A program made the position numbers and the translations under genes. A stretch of 64,000 bases of DNA from Bombus terrestris (lineage: Eukaryota; Arthropoda; Insecta; Hymenoptera; Apidae), in NCBI RefSeq assembly GCF_910591885.1, contig NC_063275.1:6126501-6190500 (forward strand). Direction: 5' to 3'. The stretch's first letter is position 1; every line of letters begins with the position of its first letter. The notes under the pieces are model-generated. The model had not been told where the DNA came from and ran no database searches. It was given only the letters and a program-made list of their open reading frames with translations. Positions 23,303 through 35,800 of this stretch are shown piece by piece.

Positions 23303-26300
23303 GCTCGTAAAAAAATGGTCCAACCTCACAACCGATCCGGCTCGCTCGCAAATTTGAAGTAAATCGCCTCCATATCGAAGGACGAACGCAGGTGGGATTG
23401 GTTTTAGGTTAGGCTATAGTTTTTCGAGCGAGCGCAGCGAGCGAGCAATGCGTAAACGTGCGTCACAAACCAATTGATTGGCACGAAGGTACATAGAAAT
23501 ATTTGCACCTGCCCGAGGAGCCGGAAGCTTTTATCGAATTGCTCACAGAGCAAAGTTTACATGTTATCAATTGTTTTACACAAAGAGTAATAGTTCGGCG
23601 AAGTGCAGTGCAACGTGAGTACCAGTATCGCTGAGAAAACTTGGAAATAACCGGAACTAAATGTAAGGAAATATAAAGTATATGTATAACCAGGAAGTTG
23701 AAACTAATGAAAATATATGTTAGGAATTATATAGAATGTGTGTAGCATAAAATTGTAATCGTTGCTTGCTCGCAGCGTGCGCTCGTAAAAATCTAGTCCA
23801 ACCTCACAACCGATGCGGCTCGCTCTCAAATTTGAAGTAAATCGCCTTCTTATCGAAGGTCGAACGCCAGTGGGATTGGTTTTAGGTTAGGCTATAGTTT
23901 TTCGAGCGAGCGCAGCGAGCGAGCAATGCGTATACGTGCGTCACAAACCAATTGATTTGCACGTAGGTACACAGAAATATTTGCACCTGCCCGAGGAGCC
24001 GGAAGCTTTTATCGAATTGCTCACTGAGCAAAGTTTACATGTTATCAATTGTTTTACACAAAGAGTAATAGTTCGGCGAAGTGCAGTGCAACGTGAGTAC
24101 CAGTATCGCTGAGAAAACTTGGAAATAACCGGAACTAAATGTAAGGAAATATAAAGTATATGTATAACCAGGAAGTTGAAACTAATGAAAATATATGTTA
24201 GGAATTATATAGAATGTGTGTAGCATAAAATTGTAATCGTTGCTCGCTCCGCACGCTCGTAAAAAAATGGTACAGCCTCACAACCGATCCGGCTCGCTCG
24301 CAAATTTGAAGTAAATCGCCTCTATATCGAAGGACGAACGCAGGTGGGATTGGTTTTAGGTAAGGCTATAGTTTTTCGAGCGAGCGCAGCGAGCGAGCAA
24401 TGCCTAAACGTGCGTCTCAATCCAATTCATTGGCACGTAGGCACATAGAAATAATTGCACCTGCCCGAAGAGCCGGAAGCTTTTATCGAATTGCTCACTG
24501 AGCAAAGATTACATGTTATCAATAGTTTTACACAAAGAATAATAGTTCGACGAAGTACAGTGCAACGTGAGTACCAGTATCGCTGAGAAAACTTGGAAAT
24601 AACCGGAACTAAATGTAAGGAAATATAAAGTATATGTATAACCAGGAAGTTGAAACTAATGAAAATATATGTTAGGAATTATATAGAATGTGTGTAGCAT
24701 AAAATTGTAATCGTTGCTCGCTCCGCACGCTCGTAAAAAAATGGTACAACCTCACAACCGATCCGGCTCGCTCGCAAATTTGAAGTAAATCGCCTCCATA
24801 TCGAAGGACGAACGCAGGTGGGATTGGTTTTAGGTTAGGCTATAGTTTTTCGAGCGAGCGCAGCGAGCGAGCTATGCGTAAACGTGCGTCACAAACCAAT
24901 TGATTAGCACGTAGGTACACAGAAATATTTGCACCTGCCCGAGGAGCCGGAAGCTTTTATCGAATTGCTCACTGAGCAAAGTTTACATGTTATCAATAGT
25001 TTTACACAAAGAGTAATATTTCGACGAAGTACAGTGCAACGTGAGTACCAGTATCGCTGAGAAAACTTGGAACTAACCGGAACTAAATGTAAGGAAATAT
25101 AAAGTATATGTGTAACCAGGAAGTTGAAACTAATGAAAATATATGTTAGGAACTATGAAGTATGTGTGTAGCATGAAAATTGTAATCGTTGCTTGCTCGC
25201 AGCGTGCGCTCGTAAAAATCTAGTCCAACCTCACAACCGATGCGGCTCGCTCTCAAATTTGAAGTAAATCGCCTTCTTATCGAAGGTCGAACGCCAGTGT
25301 GATTGGTTTTATGTTAGGCTATAGTTTTTCGAGCGAGCGCAGCGAGCGAGCAATGCCTAAACGTGCGTCTCAATCCAATTCATTGGCACGTAGACACAAA
25401 GAAATAATTGCACCTGCCCGAAGAGCCGGAAGCTTTTATCGAATTGCTCACTGCGCAAAGTTTACATGTTATCAATAGTTTTACACAAAGAGTAATAGTT
25501 CGACGAAGTACAGTGCAACGTGAGTACCAGTATCGCTGAGAAAACTTGGAAATAACCGGAACTAAATGTAAGGAAATATAAAGTATATGTATAACCAGGA
25601 AGTTGAAACTAATGAAAATATATGTTAGGAACTATGAAGTATGTGTGTAGCATGAAAATTGTAATCGTTGCTCTCTCCGCACGCTCGTAAAAAAATGGTC
25701 CAACCTCACAAGCGATGCGGCTCGCACTCAAATTTGAAGTAAATCGCCTTCTTATCGAAGGTCGAACGCAGGTGGGATTGGTTTTAGGTTAGGCTATAGT
25801 TTTTCGAGCGAGCGCAGCGAGCGAGCAATGCGTAAACGTGCGTCACAAACCAATTGATTGGCACGAAGGTACATAGAAATATTTGCACCAGCCCGAGGAG
25901 CCGGAAGCTTTTATCGAAATGCTCACTGAGCAAAGTTTACATGTTATCAATAGTTTTACACAAAGAGTAATAGTTCGACGAAGTAAAGTGCAACGTGAGT
26001 ACCAGTATCGCTGAGAAAACTTGGAAATAACCGGAACTAAATGTAAGGAAATATAAAGTATATGTATAACCAGGAAGATGAAACTAATGAAAATATATGT
26101 TAGGAATTATATAGAATGTGTGTAGCATAAAATTATAATCGTTGCTCGCTCCGCACGCTCGTAAAAAAATGGTCCAACCTCACAACCGATGCGGGTCGCT
26201 CTCAAATTTGAAGTAAATCGCCTTCTTATCGAAGGTCGAACGCCAGTGGGATTGGTTTTATGTTAGGCTATAGTTTTTCGAGCGAGCAGAGCGAGTGAGC

Positions 26301-28049
26301 AATGCCTAAACGTGCGTACCAATCCAATTCATTCGCACGTAGGCACATAGAAATAATTGCACCTGCCCGAAGAGCCGGAAGCTTTTATCGAATTGCTCAC
26401 TGAGCAAAGTTTACATGTTATCAATAGTTTTACACAAAGAGTAATAGTTCGACGAAGTTCAGTGCAACGTGAGTACCAGTATCGCTAAGAAAACTTGGAA
26501 CTAACCGGAACTAAATGTAAGGAAATATAAAGTATATGTATAACCAGGAAGTTGAAACTAATGAAAATATATGTTAGGAACTATGAAGTATGTGTGTAGC
26601 ATGAAAATTGTAATAGTTGCTTGCTCGCAGCGTGCGCTCGTAAAAATCTAGTCCAACCTCACAACCGATGCGGCTCGCTCTCAAATTTGAAGTAAATCGC
26701 CTTCTTATCGAAGGTCGAACGCCAGTGGGATTGGTTTTATGTTAGGCTATAGTTTTTCGAGCGAACGCAGCGAGCGAGCAATGCCTAAACGTGCGTCTCA
26801 ATCCAATTCATTGGCACGTAGGCACATAGAAATAATTGCACCTGCCCGAAGAGCCGGAAGCTTTTATCGAATTGCTCACTGAGCAAAGTTTACATGTTAT
26901 CAATAGTTTTACACAAAGAGTAATAGTTCGACGAAGTACAGTGCAACGTGAGTACCAGTATCGCTGAGAAAACTTGGAAATAACCGGAACTAAATGTAAG
27001 AAAATATAAAGTATATGTATAACCAGGAAGTTGAAACTAATGAAAATATATGTTAGGAATTATATAGAATGTGTGTAGCATAAAATTGTAATCGTTGCTC
27101 GCTCCGCACGCTCGTAAAAAAATGGTCCAACCTCACAACCGATCCGGCTCGCCAGCAAATTTGAAGTAAATCGCCTCCATATCGAAGGACGAACGCAGGT
27201 GGGATTGGTTTTAGGTTAGGCTATAGTTTTTCGAGCGAGCAATGCGTAAACGTGCTCCACAAACCAATTGATTAGCACGTAGGTGCACAGAAATATTTGC
27301 ACCTGCCCGAGGAGCCGGAAGCTTTTATCCAATTGCTCACTGAGCAAAGTTTACATGTTATCAATTGTTTTACACAAAGAGTAATAGTTCGACGAAGTAC
27401 AGTGCAACGTGAGTACCAGTATCGCTGAGAAAACTTGGAACTAACCGGAACTAAATGTAAGGAAATATGAAGTATATGTATAACCAGGAAGTTGAAACTA
27501 ATGAAAATATATGTTAGGAACTATGAAGTATGTGTGTAGCATGAAAATTGTAATCGTTGCTTGCTCGCAGCGTGCGCTCGTAAAAATCTAGTCCAACCTC
27601 ACAACCGATGCGGCTCGCTCTCAAATTTGAAGTAAATCGCCTTCTTATCGAAGGTCGAACGCCAGTGGGATTGGTTTTATGTTAGGCTATAGTTTTTCGA
27701 GCGAGCGCAGCGAGCGAGCAATGCCTAAACGTGCGTCTCAATCCAATTCATTGGCACGTAGGCACATAGAAATAATTGCACCTGCCCGAAGAGCCGGAAG
27801 CTTTTATCGAATTGCTCACTGAGCAAAGTTTACATGTTATCAATAGTTTTACACAAAGAGTAATAGTTCGACGAAGTACAGTGCAACGTGAGTACCAGTA
27901 TCGCTGAGAAAACTTGGAAATAACCGGAACTAAATGTAAGGAAATATAAAGTATATGTATAACCAGGAAGTTGAAACTAATGAAAATATATGTTAGGAAT
28001 TATATAGAATGTGTGTAGCATAAAATTGTAATCGTTGCTCGCTCCGCAC
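23303..28049. repeat. Lineage II unit a, 10 monomers, 4,747 bp
   Basis: Monomers start at 23303 (V, 478 bp), 23781 (P2), 24255 (P3), 24729 (P4), 25208 (P5), 25683 (P6), 26157 (P9-like), 26636 (P10), 27110 (P11) and 27576 (U). V combines a B body with an A arm and has GGCGAAGTGCAGTG. P7 and P8 are missing from the cycle. The first six monomers match those beginning at 28050 and 32810. Confidence 0.87.
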
Positions 28050-31000
28050 GCTCGTAAAAAAATGGTCCAACCTCACAACCGATCCGGCTCGCTCGCAAAT
28101 TTGAAGTAAATCGCCTCCATATCGAAGGACGAACGCAGGTGGGATTGGTTTTAGGTTAGGCTATAGTTTTTCGAGCGAGCGCAGCGAGCGAGCAATGCGT
28201 AAACGTGCGTCACAAACCAATTGATTGGCACGAAGGTACATAGAAATATTTGCACCTGCCCGAGGAGCCGGAAGCTTTTATCGAATTGCTCACTGAGCAA
28301 AGTTTACATGTTATCAATTGTTTTACACAAAGAGTAATAGTTCGGCGAAGTGCAGTGCAACGTGAGTACCAGTATCGCTGAGAAAACTTGGAAATAACCG
28401 GAACTAAATGTAAGGAAATATAAAGTATATATATAACCAGGAAGTTGAAACTAATGAAAATATATGTTAGGAATTATATAGAATGTGTGTAGCATAAAAT
28501 TGTAATCGTTGCTTGCTCGCAGCGTGCGCTCGTAAAAATCTAGTCCAACCTCACAACCGATGCGGCTCGCTCTCAAATTTGAAGTAAATCGCCTTCTTAT
28601 CGAAGGTCGAACGCCAGTGGGATTGGTTTTAGGTTAGGCTATAGTTTTTCGAGCGAGCGCAGCGAGCGAGCAATGCGTATACGTGCGTCACAAACCAATT
28701 GATTTGCACGTAGGTACACAGAAATATTTGCACCTGCCCGAGGAGCCGGAAGCTTTTATCGAATTGCTCACTGAGCAAAGTTTACATGTTATCAATTGTT
28801 TTACACAAAGAGTAATAGTTCGGCGAAGTGCAGTGCAACGTGAGTACCAGTATCGCTGAGAAAACTTGGAAATAACCGGAACTAAATGTAAGGAAATATA
28901 AAGTATATGTATAACCAGGAAGTTGAAACTAATGAAAATATATGTTAGCAATTATATAGAATGTGTGTAGCATAAAATTGTAATCGTTGCTCGCTCCGCA
29001 CGCTCGTAAAAAAATGGTACAGCCTCACAACCGATCCGGCTCGCTCGCAAATTTGAAGTAAATCGCCTCTATATCGAAGGACGAACGCAGGTGGGATTGG
29101 TTTTAGGTAAGGCTATAGTTTTTCGAGCGAGCGCAGCGAGCGAGCAATGCCTAAACGTGCGTCTCAATCCAATTCATTGGCACGTAGGCACATAGAAATA
29201 ATTGCACCTGCCCGAAGAGCCGGAAGCTTTTATCGAATTGCTCACTGAGCAAAGATTACATGTTATCAATAGTTTTACACAAAGAATAATAGTTCGACGA
29301 AGTACAGTGCAACGTGAGTACCAGTATCGCTGAGAAAACTTGGAAATAACCGGAACTAAATGTAAGGAAATATAAAGTATATGTATAACCAGGAAGTTGA
29401 AACTAATGAAAATATATGTTAGGAATTATATAGAATGTGTGTAGCATAAAATTGTAATCGTTGCTCGCTCCGCACGCTCGTAAAAAAATGGTACAGCCTC
29501 ACAACCGATCCGGCTCGCTCGCAAATTTGAAGTAAATCGCCTCTATATCGAAGGACGAACGCAGGTGGGATTGGTTTTAGGTAAGGCTATAGTTTTTCGA
29601 GCGAGCGCAGCGAGCGAGCAATGCCTAAACGTGCGTCTCAATCCAATTCATTGGCACGTAGGCACATAGAAATAATTGCACCTGCCCGAAGAGCCGGAAG
29701 CTTTTATCGAATTGCTCACTGAGCAAAGATTACATGTTATCAATAGTTTTACACAAAGAGTAATAGTTCGACGAAGTAAAGTGCAACGTGAGTACCAGTA
29801 TCGCTGAGAAAACTTGGAACTAACCGGAACTAAATGTAAGGAAATATAAAGTATATGTGTAACCAGGAAGTTGAAACTAATGAAAATATATGTTAGGAAC
29901 TATGAAGTATGTGTGTAGCATGAAAATTGTAATCGTTGCTTGCTCGCAGCGTGCGCTCGTAAAAATCTAGTCCAACCTCACAACCGATGCGGCTCGCTCT
30001 CAAATTTGAAGTAAATCGCCTTCTTATCGAAGGTCGAACGCCAGTGTGATTGGTTTTATGTTAGGCTATAGTTTTTCGAGCGAGCGCAGCGAGCGAGCAA
30101 TGCCTAAACGTGCGTCTCAATCCAATTCATTGGCACGTAGGCACAAAGAAATAATTGCACCTGCCCGAAGAGCCGGAAGCTTTTATCGAATTGCTCACTG
30201 AGCAAAGTTTACATGTTATCAATAGTTTTACACAAAGAGTAATAGTTCGACGAAGTACAGTGCAACGTGAGTACCAGTATCGCTGAGAAAACTTGGAAAT
30301 AACCGGAACTAAATGTAAGGAAATATAAAGTATATGTATAACCAGGAAGTTGAAACTAATGAAAATATATGTTAGGAACTATGAAGTATGTGTGTAGCAT
30401 GAAAATTGTAATCGTTGCTCGCTCCGCACGCTCGTAAAAAAATGGTCCAACCTCACAAGCGATGCGGCTCGCACTCAAATTTGAAGTAAATCGCCTTCTT
30501 ATCGAAGGTCGAACGCAGGTGGGATTGGTTTTAGGTTAGGCTATAGTTTTTCGAGCGAGCGCAGCGAGCGAGCAATGCGTAAACGTGCGTCACAAACCAA
30601 TTGATTGGCACGAAGGTACATAGAAATATTTGCACCAGCCCGAGGAGCCGGAAGCTTTTATCGAATTGCTCACTGAGCAAAGTTTACATGTTATCAATAG
30701 TTTTACACAAAGAGTAATAGTTCGACGAAGTAAAGTGCAACGTGAGTACCAGTATCGCTGAGAAAACTTGGAAATAACCGGAACTAAATGTAAGGAAATA
30801 TAAAGTATATGTATAACCAGGAAGTTGAAACTAATGAAAATATATGTTAGGAACTATGAAGTATGTGTGTAGCATGAAAATTGTAATCGTTGCTTGCTCG
30901 CAGCGTGCGCTCGTAAAAATCTAGTCCAACCTCACAACCGATGCGACTCGCTCTCAAATTTGAAGTAAATCGCCTTCTTATCGAAGGTCGAACGCCAGTG

Positions 31001-32809
31001 GGATTGGTTTTATACTAGGCTATAGTTTTTCGAGCGAGCGCAGCGAGCGAGCAATGCCTAAACGTGCGTCTCAATCCAATTCATTGGCACGTAGGCACAT
31101 AGAAATAATTGCACCTGCCCGAAGAGCCGGAAGCTTTTATCGAATTGCTCACTGAGCAAAGTTTACATGTTATCAATAGTTTTACACAAAGAGTAATAGT
31201 TCGACGAAGTACAGTGCAACGTGAGTACCAGTATCGCTGAGAAAACTTGGAAATAACCGGAACTAAATGTAAGGAAATATAAAGTATATGTATAACCAGG
31301 AAGATGAAACTAATGAAAATATATGTTAGGAATTATATAGAATGTGTGTAGCATAAAATTATAATCGTTGCTCGCTCCGCACGCTCGTAAAAAAATGGTC
31401 CAACCTCACAACCGATCCGGCTCGCTCGCAAATTTGAAGTAAATCGCCTCCATATCAAAGGACGACCGCAGGTGGGATTGGTTTTAGGTTAGGCTATAGT
31501 TTTTCGAGCGAGCGCAGCGTGCGAGCAATGCGTAAACGTGCGTCACAAACCAATTGATTAGCACGTAGGTACACAGAAATATTTGCACCTGCCCGAGGAG
31601 CCGGATGCTTTTATCGAATTGCTCACTGAGCAAAGTTTACATGTTATCAATTGTTTTACACAAAGAGAAATAGTTCGACGAAGTACAGTGCAACGTGAGT
31701 ACCAGTATCGCTGAGAAAACTTGGAACTAACCGGAACTAAATGTAAGGAAATATAAAGTATATGTATAACCAGGAAGTTGAAACTAATGAAAATATATGT
31801 TAGGAACTATGAAGTATGTGTGTAGCATGAAAATTGTAATCGTTGCTTGCTCGCAGCGTGCGCTCGTAAAAATCTAGTCCAACCTCACAACCGATGCAGC
31901 TCGCTCTCAAATTTGAAGTAAATCGCCTTCTTATCGAAGGTCGAACGCCAGTGGGATTGGTTTTATGTTAGGCTATAGTTTTTCGAGCGAACGCAGCGAG
32001 CGAGCAATGCCTAAACGTGCGTCTCAATCCAATTCATTGGCACGTAGGCACATAGAAATAATTGCACCTGCCCGAAGAGCCGGAAGCTTTTATCGAATTG
32101 CTCACTGAGCAAAGTTTACATGTTATCAATAGTTTTACACAAAGAGTAATAGTTCGACGAAGTACAGTGCAACGTGAGTACCAGTATCGCTGAGAAAACT
32201 TGGAAATAACCGGAACTAAATGTAAGGAAATATAAAGTATATGTATAACCAGGAAGTTGAAACTAATGAAAATATATGTTAGGAATTATATAGAATGTGT
32301 GTAGCATAAAATTGTAATCGTTGCTCGCTCCGCACGCTCGTAAAAAAATGGTCCAACCTCACAACCGATCCGGCTCGCTCGCAAATTTGAAGTAAATCGC
32401 CTTCTTATCGAAGGTCGAACGCCAGTGGGATTGGTTTTATGTTAGGCTATAGTTTTTCGAGCGAGCGCAGCGAGCGAGCAATGCCTAAACGTGCGTCTCA
32501 ATCCAATTCATTGGCACGTAGGCACATAGAAATAATTGCACCTGCCCGAAGAGCCGGAAGCTTTTATCGAATTGCTCACTGAGCAAAGTTTACATGTTAT
32601 CAATAGTTTTACACAAAGAGTAATAGTTCGACGAAGTACAGTGCATCGTGAGTACCAGTATCGCTGAGAAAACTTGGAAATAACCGGAACTAAATGTAAG
32701 GAAATATAAAGTATATGTATAACCAGGAAGTTGAAACTAATGAAAATATATGTTAGGAATTATATAGAATGTGTGTAGCATAAAATTGTAATCGTTGCTC
32801 GCTCCGCAC
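28050..32809. repeat. Lineage II unit b, 10 monomers, 4,760 bp
   Basis: Monomers start at 28050 (V), 28528 (P2), 29002 (P3), 29476 (P3 front with P4/P6 features behind), 29955 (P5), 30430 (P6), 30909 (P7), 31383 (P8), 31862 (P10) and 32336 (U with a B-type start). Unlike the previous unit it keeps P7 and P8 but lacks P9 and P11. The two units have about the same length by losing different slots, so they are not simple copies. A short minus-strand reading frame at 28688-28951 is a by-product of the repeat, not a gene. Confidence 0.87.
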
Positions 32810-35800
32810 GCTCGTAAAAAAATGGTCCAACCTCACAACCGATCCGGCTCGCTCGCAAATTTGAAGTAAATCGCCTCCATATCGAAGGACGAACGCAGGT
32901 GGGATTGGTTTTAGGTTAGGCTATAGTTTTTCGAGCGAGCGCAGCGAGCGAGCAATGCGTAAACGTGCGTCACAAACCAATTGATTGGCACGAAGGTACA
33001 TAGAAATATTTGCACCTGCCCGAGGAGCCGGAAGCTTTTATCGAATTGCTCACTGAGCAAAGTTTACATGTTATCACTTGTTTTACACAAAGAGTAATAG
33101 TTCGGCGAAGTGCAGTGCAACGTGAGTACCAGTATCGCTGAGAAAACTTGGAAATAACCGGAACTAAATGTAAGGAAATATAAAGTATATATATATCCAG
33201 GAAGTTGAAACTAATGAAAATATATGTTAGGAATTATATAGAATGTGTGTAGCATAAAATTGTAATCGTTGCTTGCTCGCAGCGTGCGCTCGTAAAAATC
33301 TAGTCCAACCTCACAACCGATGCGGCTCGCTCTCAAATTTGAAGTAAATCGCCTTCTTATCGAAGGTCGAACGCCAGTGGGATTGGTTTTAGGTTAGGCT
33401 ATAGTTTTTCGAGCGAGCGCAGCGAGCGAGCAATGCGTATACGTGCGTCACAAACCAATTGATTTGCACGTAGGTACACAGAAATATTTGCACCTGCCCG
33501 AGGAGCCGGAAGCTTTTATCGAATTGCTCACTGAGCAAAGTTTACATGTTATCAATTGTTTTACACAAAGAGTAATAGTTCGGCGAAGTGCAGTGCAACG
33601 TGAGTACCAGTATCGCTGAGAAAACTTGGAAATAACCGGAACTAAATGTAAGGAAATATAAAGTATATGTATAACCAGGAAGTTGAAACTAATGAAAATA
33701 TATGTTAGGAATTATATAGAATGTGTGTAGCATAAAATTGTAATCGTTGCTCGCTCCGCACGCTCGTAAAAAAATGGTACAGCCTCACAACCGATCCGGC
33801 TCGCTCGCAAATTTGAAGTAAATCGCCTCTATATCGAAGGACGAACGCAGGTGGGATTGGTTTTAGGTAAGGCTATAGTTTTTCGAGCGAGCGCAGCGAG
33901 CGAGCAATGCCTAAACGTGCGTCTCAATCCAATTCATTGGCACGTAGGCACATAGAAATAATTGCACCTGCCCGAAGAGCCGGAAGCTTTTATCGAATTG
34001 CTCACTGAGCAAAGATTACATGTTATCAATAGTTTTACACAAAGAATAATAGTTCGACGAAGTACAGTGCAACGTGAGTACCAGTATCGCTGAGAAAACT
34101 TGGAAATAACCGGAACTAAATGTAAGGAAATATAAAGTATATGTATAACCAGGAAGTTGAAACTAATGAAAATATATGTTAGGAATTATATAGAATGTGT
34201 GTAGCATAAAATTGTAATCGTTGCTCGCTCCGCACGCTCGTAAAAAAATGGTACAACCTCACAACCGATCCGGCTCGCTCGCAAATTTGAAGTAAATCGC
34301 CTCCATATCGAAGGACGAACGCAGGTGGGATTGGTTTTAGGTTAGGCTATAGTTTTTCGAGCGAGCGCAGCGAGCGAGCAATGCGTAAACGTGCGTCACA
34401 AACCAATTGATTAGCACGTAGGTACACAGAAATATTTGCACCTGCCCGAGGAGCCGGAAGCTTTTATCGAATTGCTCACTGAGCAAAGTTTACATGTTAT
34501 CAATAGTTTTACACAAAGAGTAATAGTTCGACGAAGTACAGTGCAACGTGAGTACCAGTATCGCTGAGAAATCTTGGAACTAACCGGAACTAAATGTAAG
34601 GAAATATAAAGTATATGTGTAACCAGGAAGTTGAAACTAATGAAAATATATGTTAGGAACTATGAAGTATGTGTGTAGCATGAAAATTGTAATCGTTGCT
34701 TGCTCGCAGCGTGCGCTCGTAAAAATCTAGTCCAGCCTCACAACCGATGCGGCTCGCTCTCAAATTTGAAGTAAATCGCCTTCTTATCGAAGGTCGAACG
34801 CCAGTGTGATTGGTTTTATGTTAGGCTATAGTTTTTCGAGCGAGCGCAGCGAGCGAGCAATGCCTAAACGTGCGTCTCAATCCAATTCATTGGCACGTAG
34901 GCACAAAGAAATAATTGCACCTGCCCGAAGAGCCGGAAGCTTTTATCGAATTGCTCACTGAGCAAAGTTTACATGTTATCAATAGTTTTACACAAAGAGT
35001 AATAGTTCGACGAAGTACAGTGCAACGTGAGTACCAGTATCGCTGAGAAAACTTGGAAATAACCGGAACTAAATGTAAGGAAATATAAAGTATATGTATA
35101 ACCAGGAAGTTGAAACTAATGAAAATATATGTTAGGAACTATGAAGTATGTGTGTAGCATGAAAATTGTAATCGTTGCTCGCTCCGCACGCTCGTAAAAA
35201 AATGGTCCAACCTCACAAGCGATGCGGCTCGCACTCAAATTTGAAGTAAATCGCCTTCTTATCGAAGGTCGAACGCAGGTGGGATTGGTTTTAGGTTAGG
35301 CTATAGTTTTTCGAGCGAGCGCAGCGAGCGAGCAATGCGTAAACGTGCGTCACAAACCAATTGATTGGCACGAAGGTACATAGAAATATTTGCACCAGCC
35401 CGAGGAGCCGGAAGCTTTTATCGAATTGCTCACTGAGCAAAGTTTACATGTTATCAATAGTTTTACACAAAGAGTAATAGTTCGACGAAGTAAAGTGCAA
35501 CGTGAGTACCAGTATCGCTGAGAAATCTTGGAACTAACCGGAACTAAATGTAAGGAAATATAAAGTATATGTGTAACCAGGAAGTTGAAACTAATGAAAA
35601 TATATGTTAGGAACTATGAAGTATGTGTGTAGCATGAAAATTGTAATCGTTGCTTGCTCGCAGCGTGCGCTCGTAAAAATCTAGTCCAGCCTCACAACCG
35701 ATGCGGCTCGCTCTCAAATTTGAAGTAAATCGCCTTCTTATCGAAGGTCGAACGCCAGTGTGATTGGTTTTATGTTAGGCTATAGTTTTTCGAGCGAGCG

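Noticed and set aside
28688..28951. 87-codon minus-strand reading frame
   Set aside because: It starts at a TTG codon created by a private change (TTAGCAATT), and runs through ordinary satellite sequence. Matching monomers have the same frame without that start. It is a by-product of the repeat.
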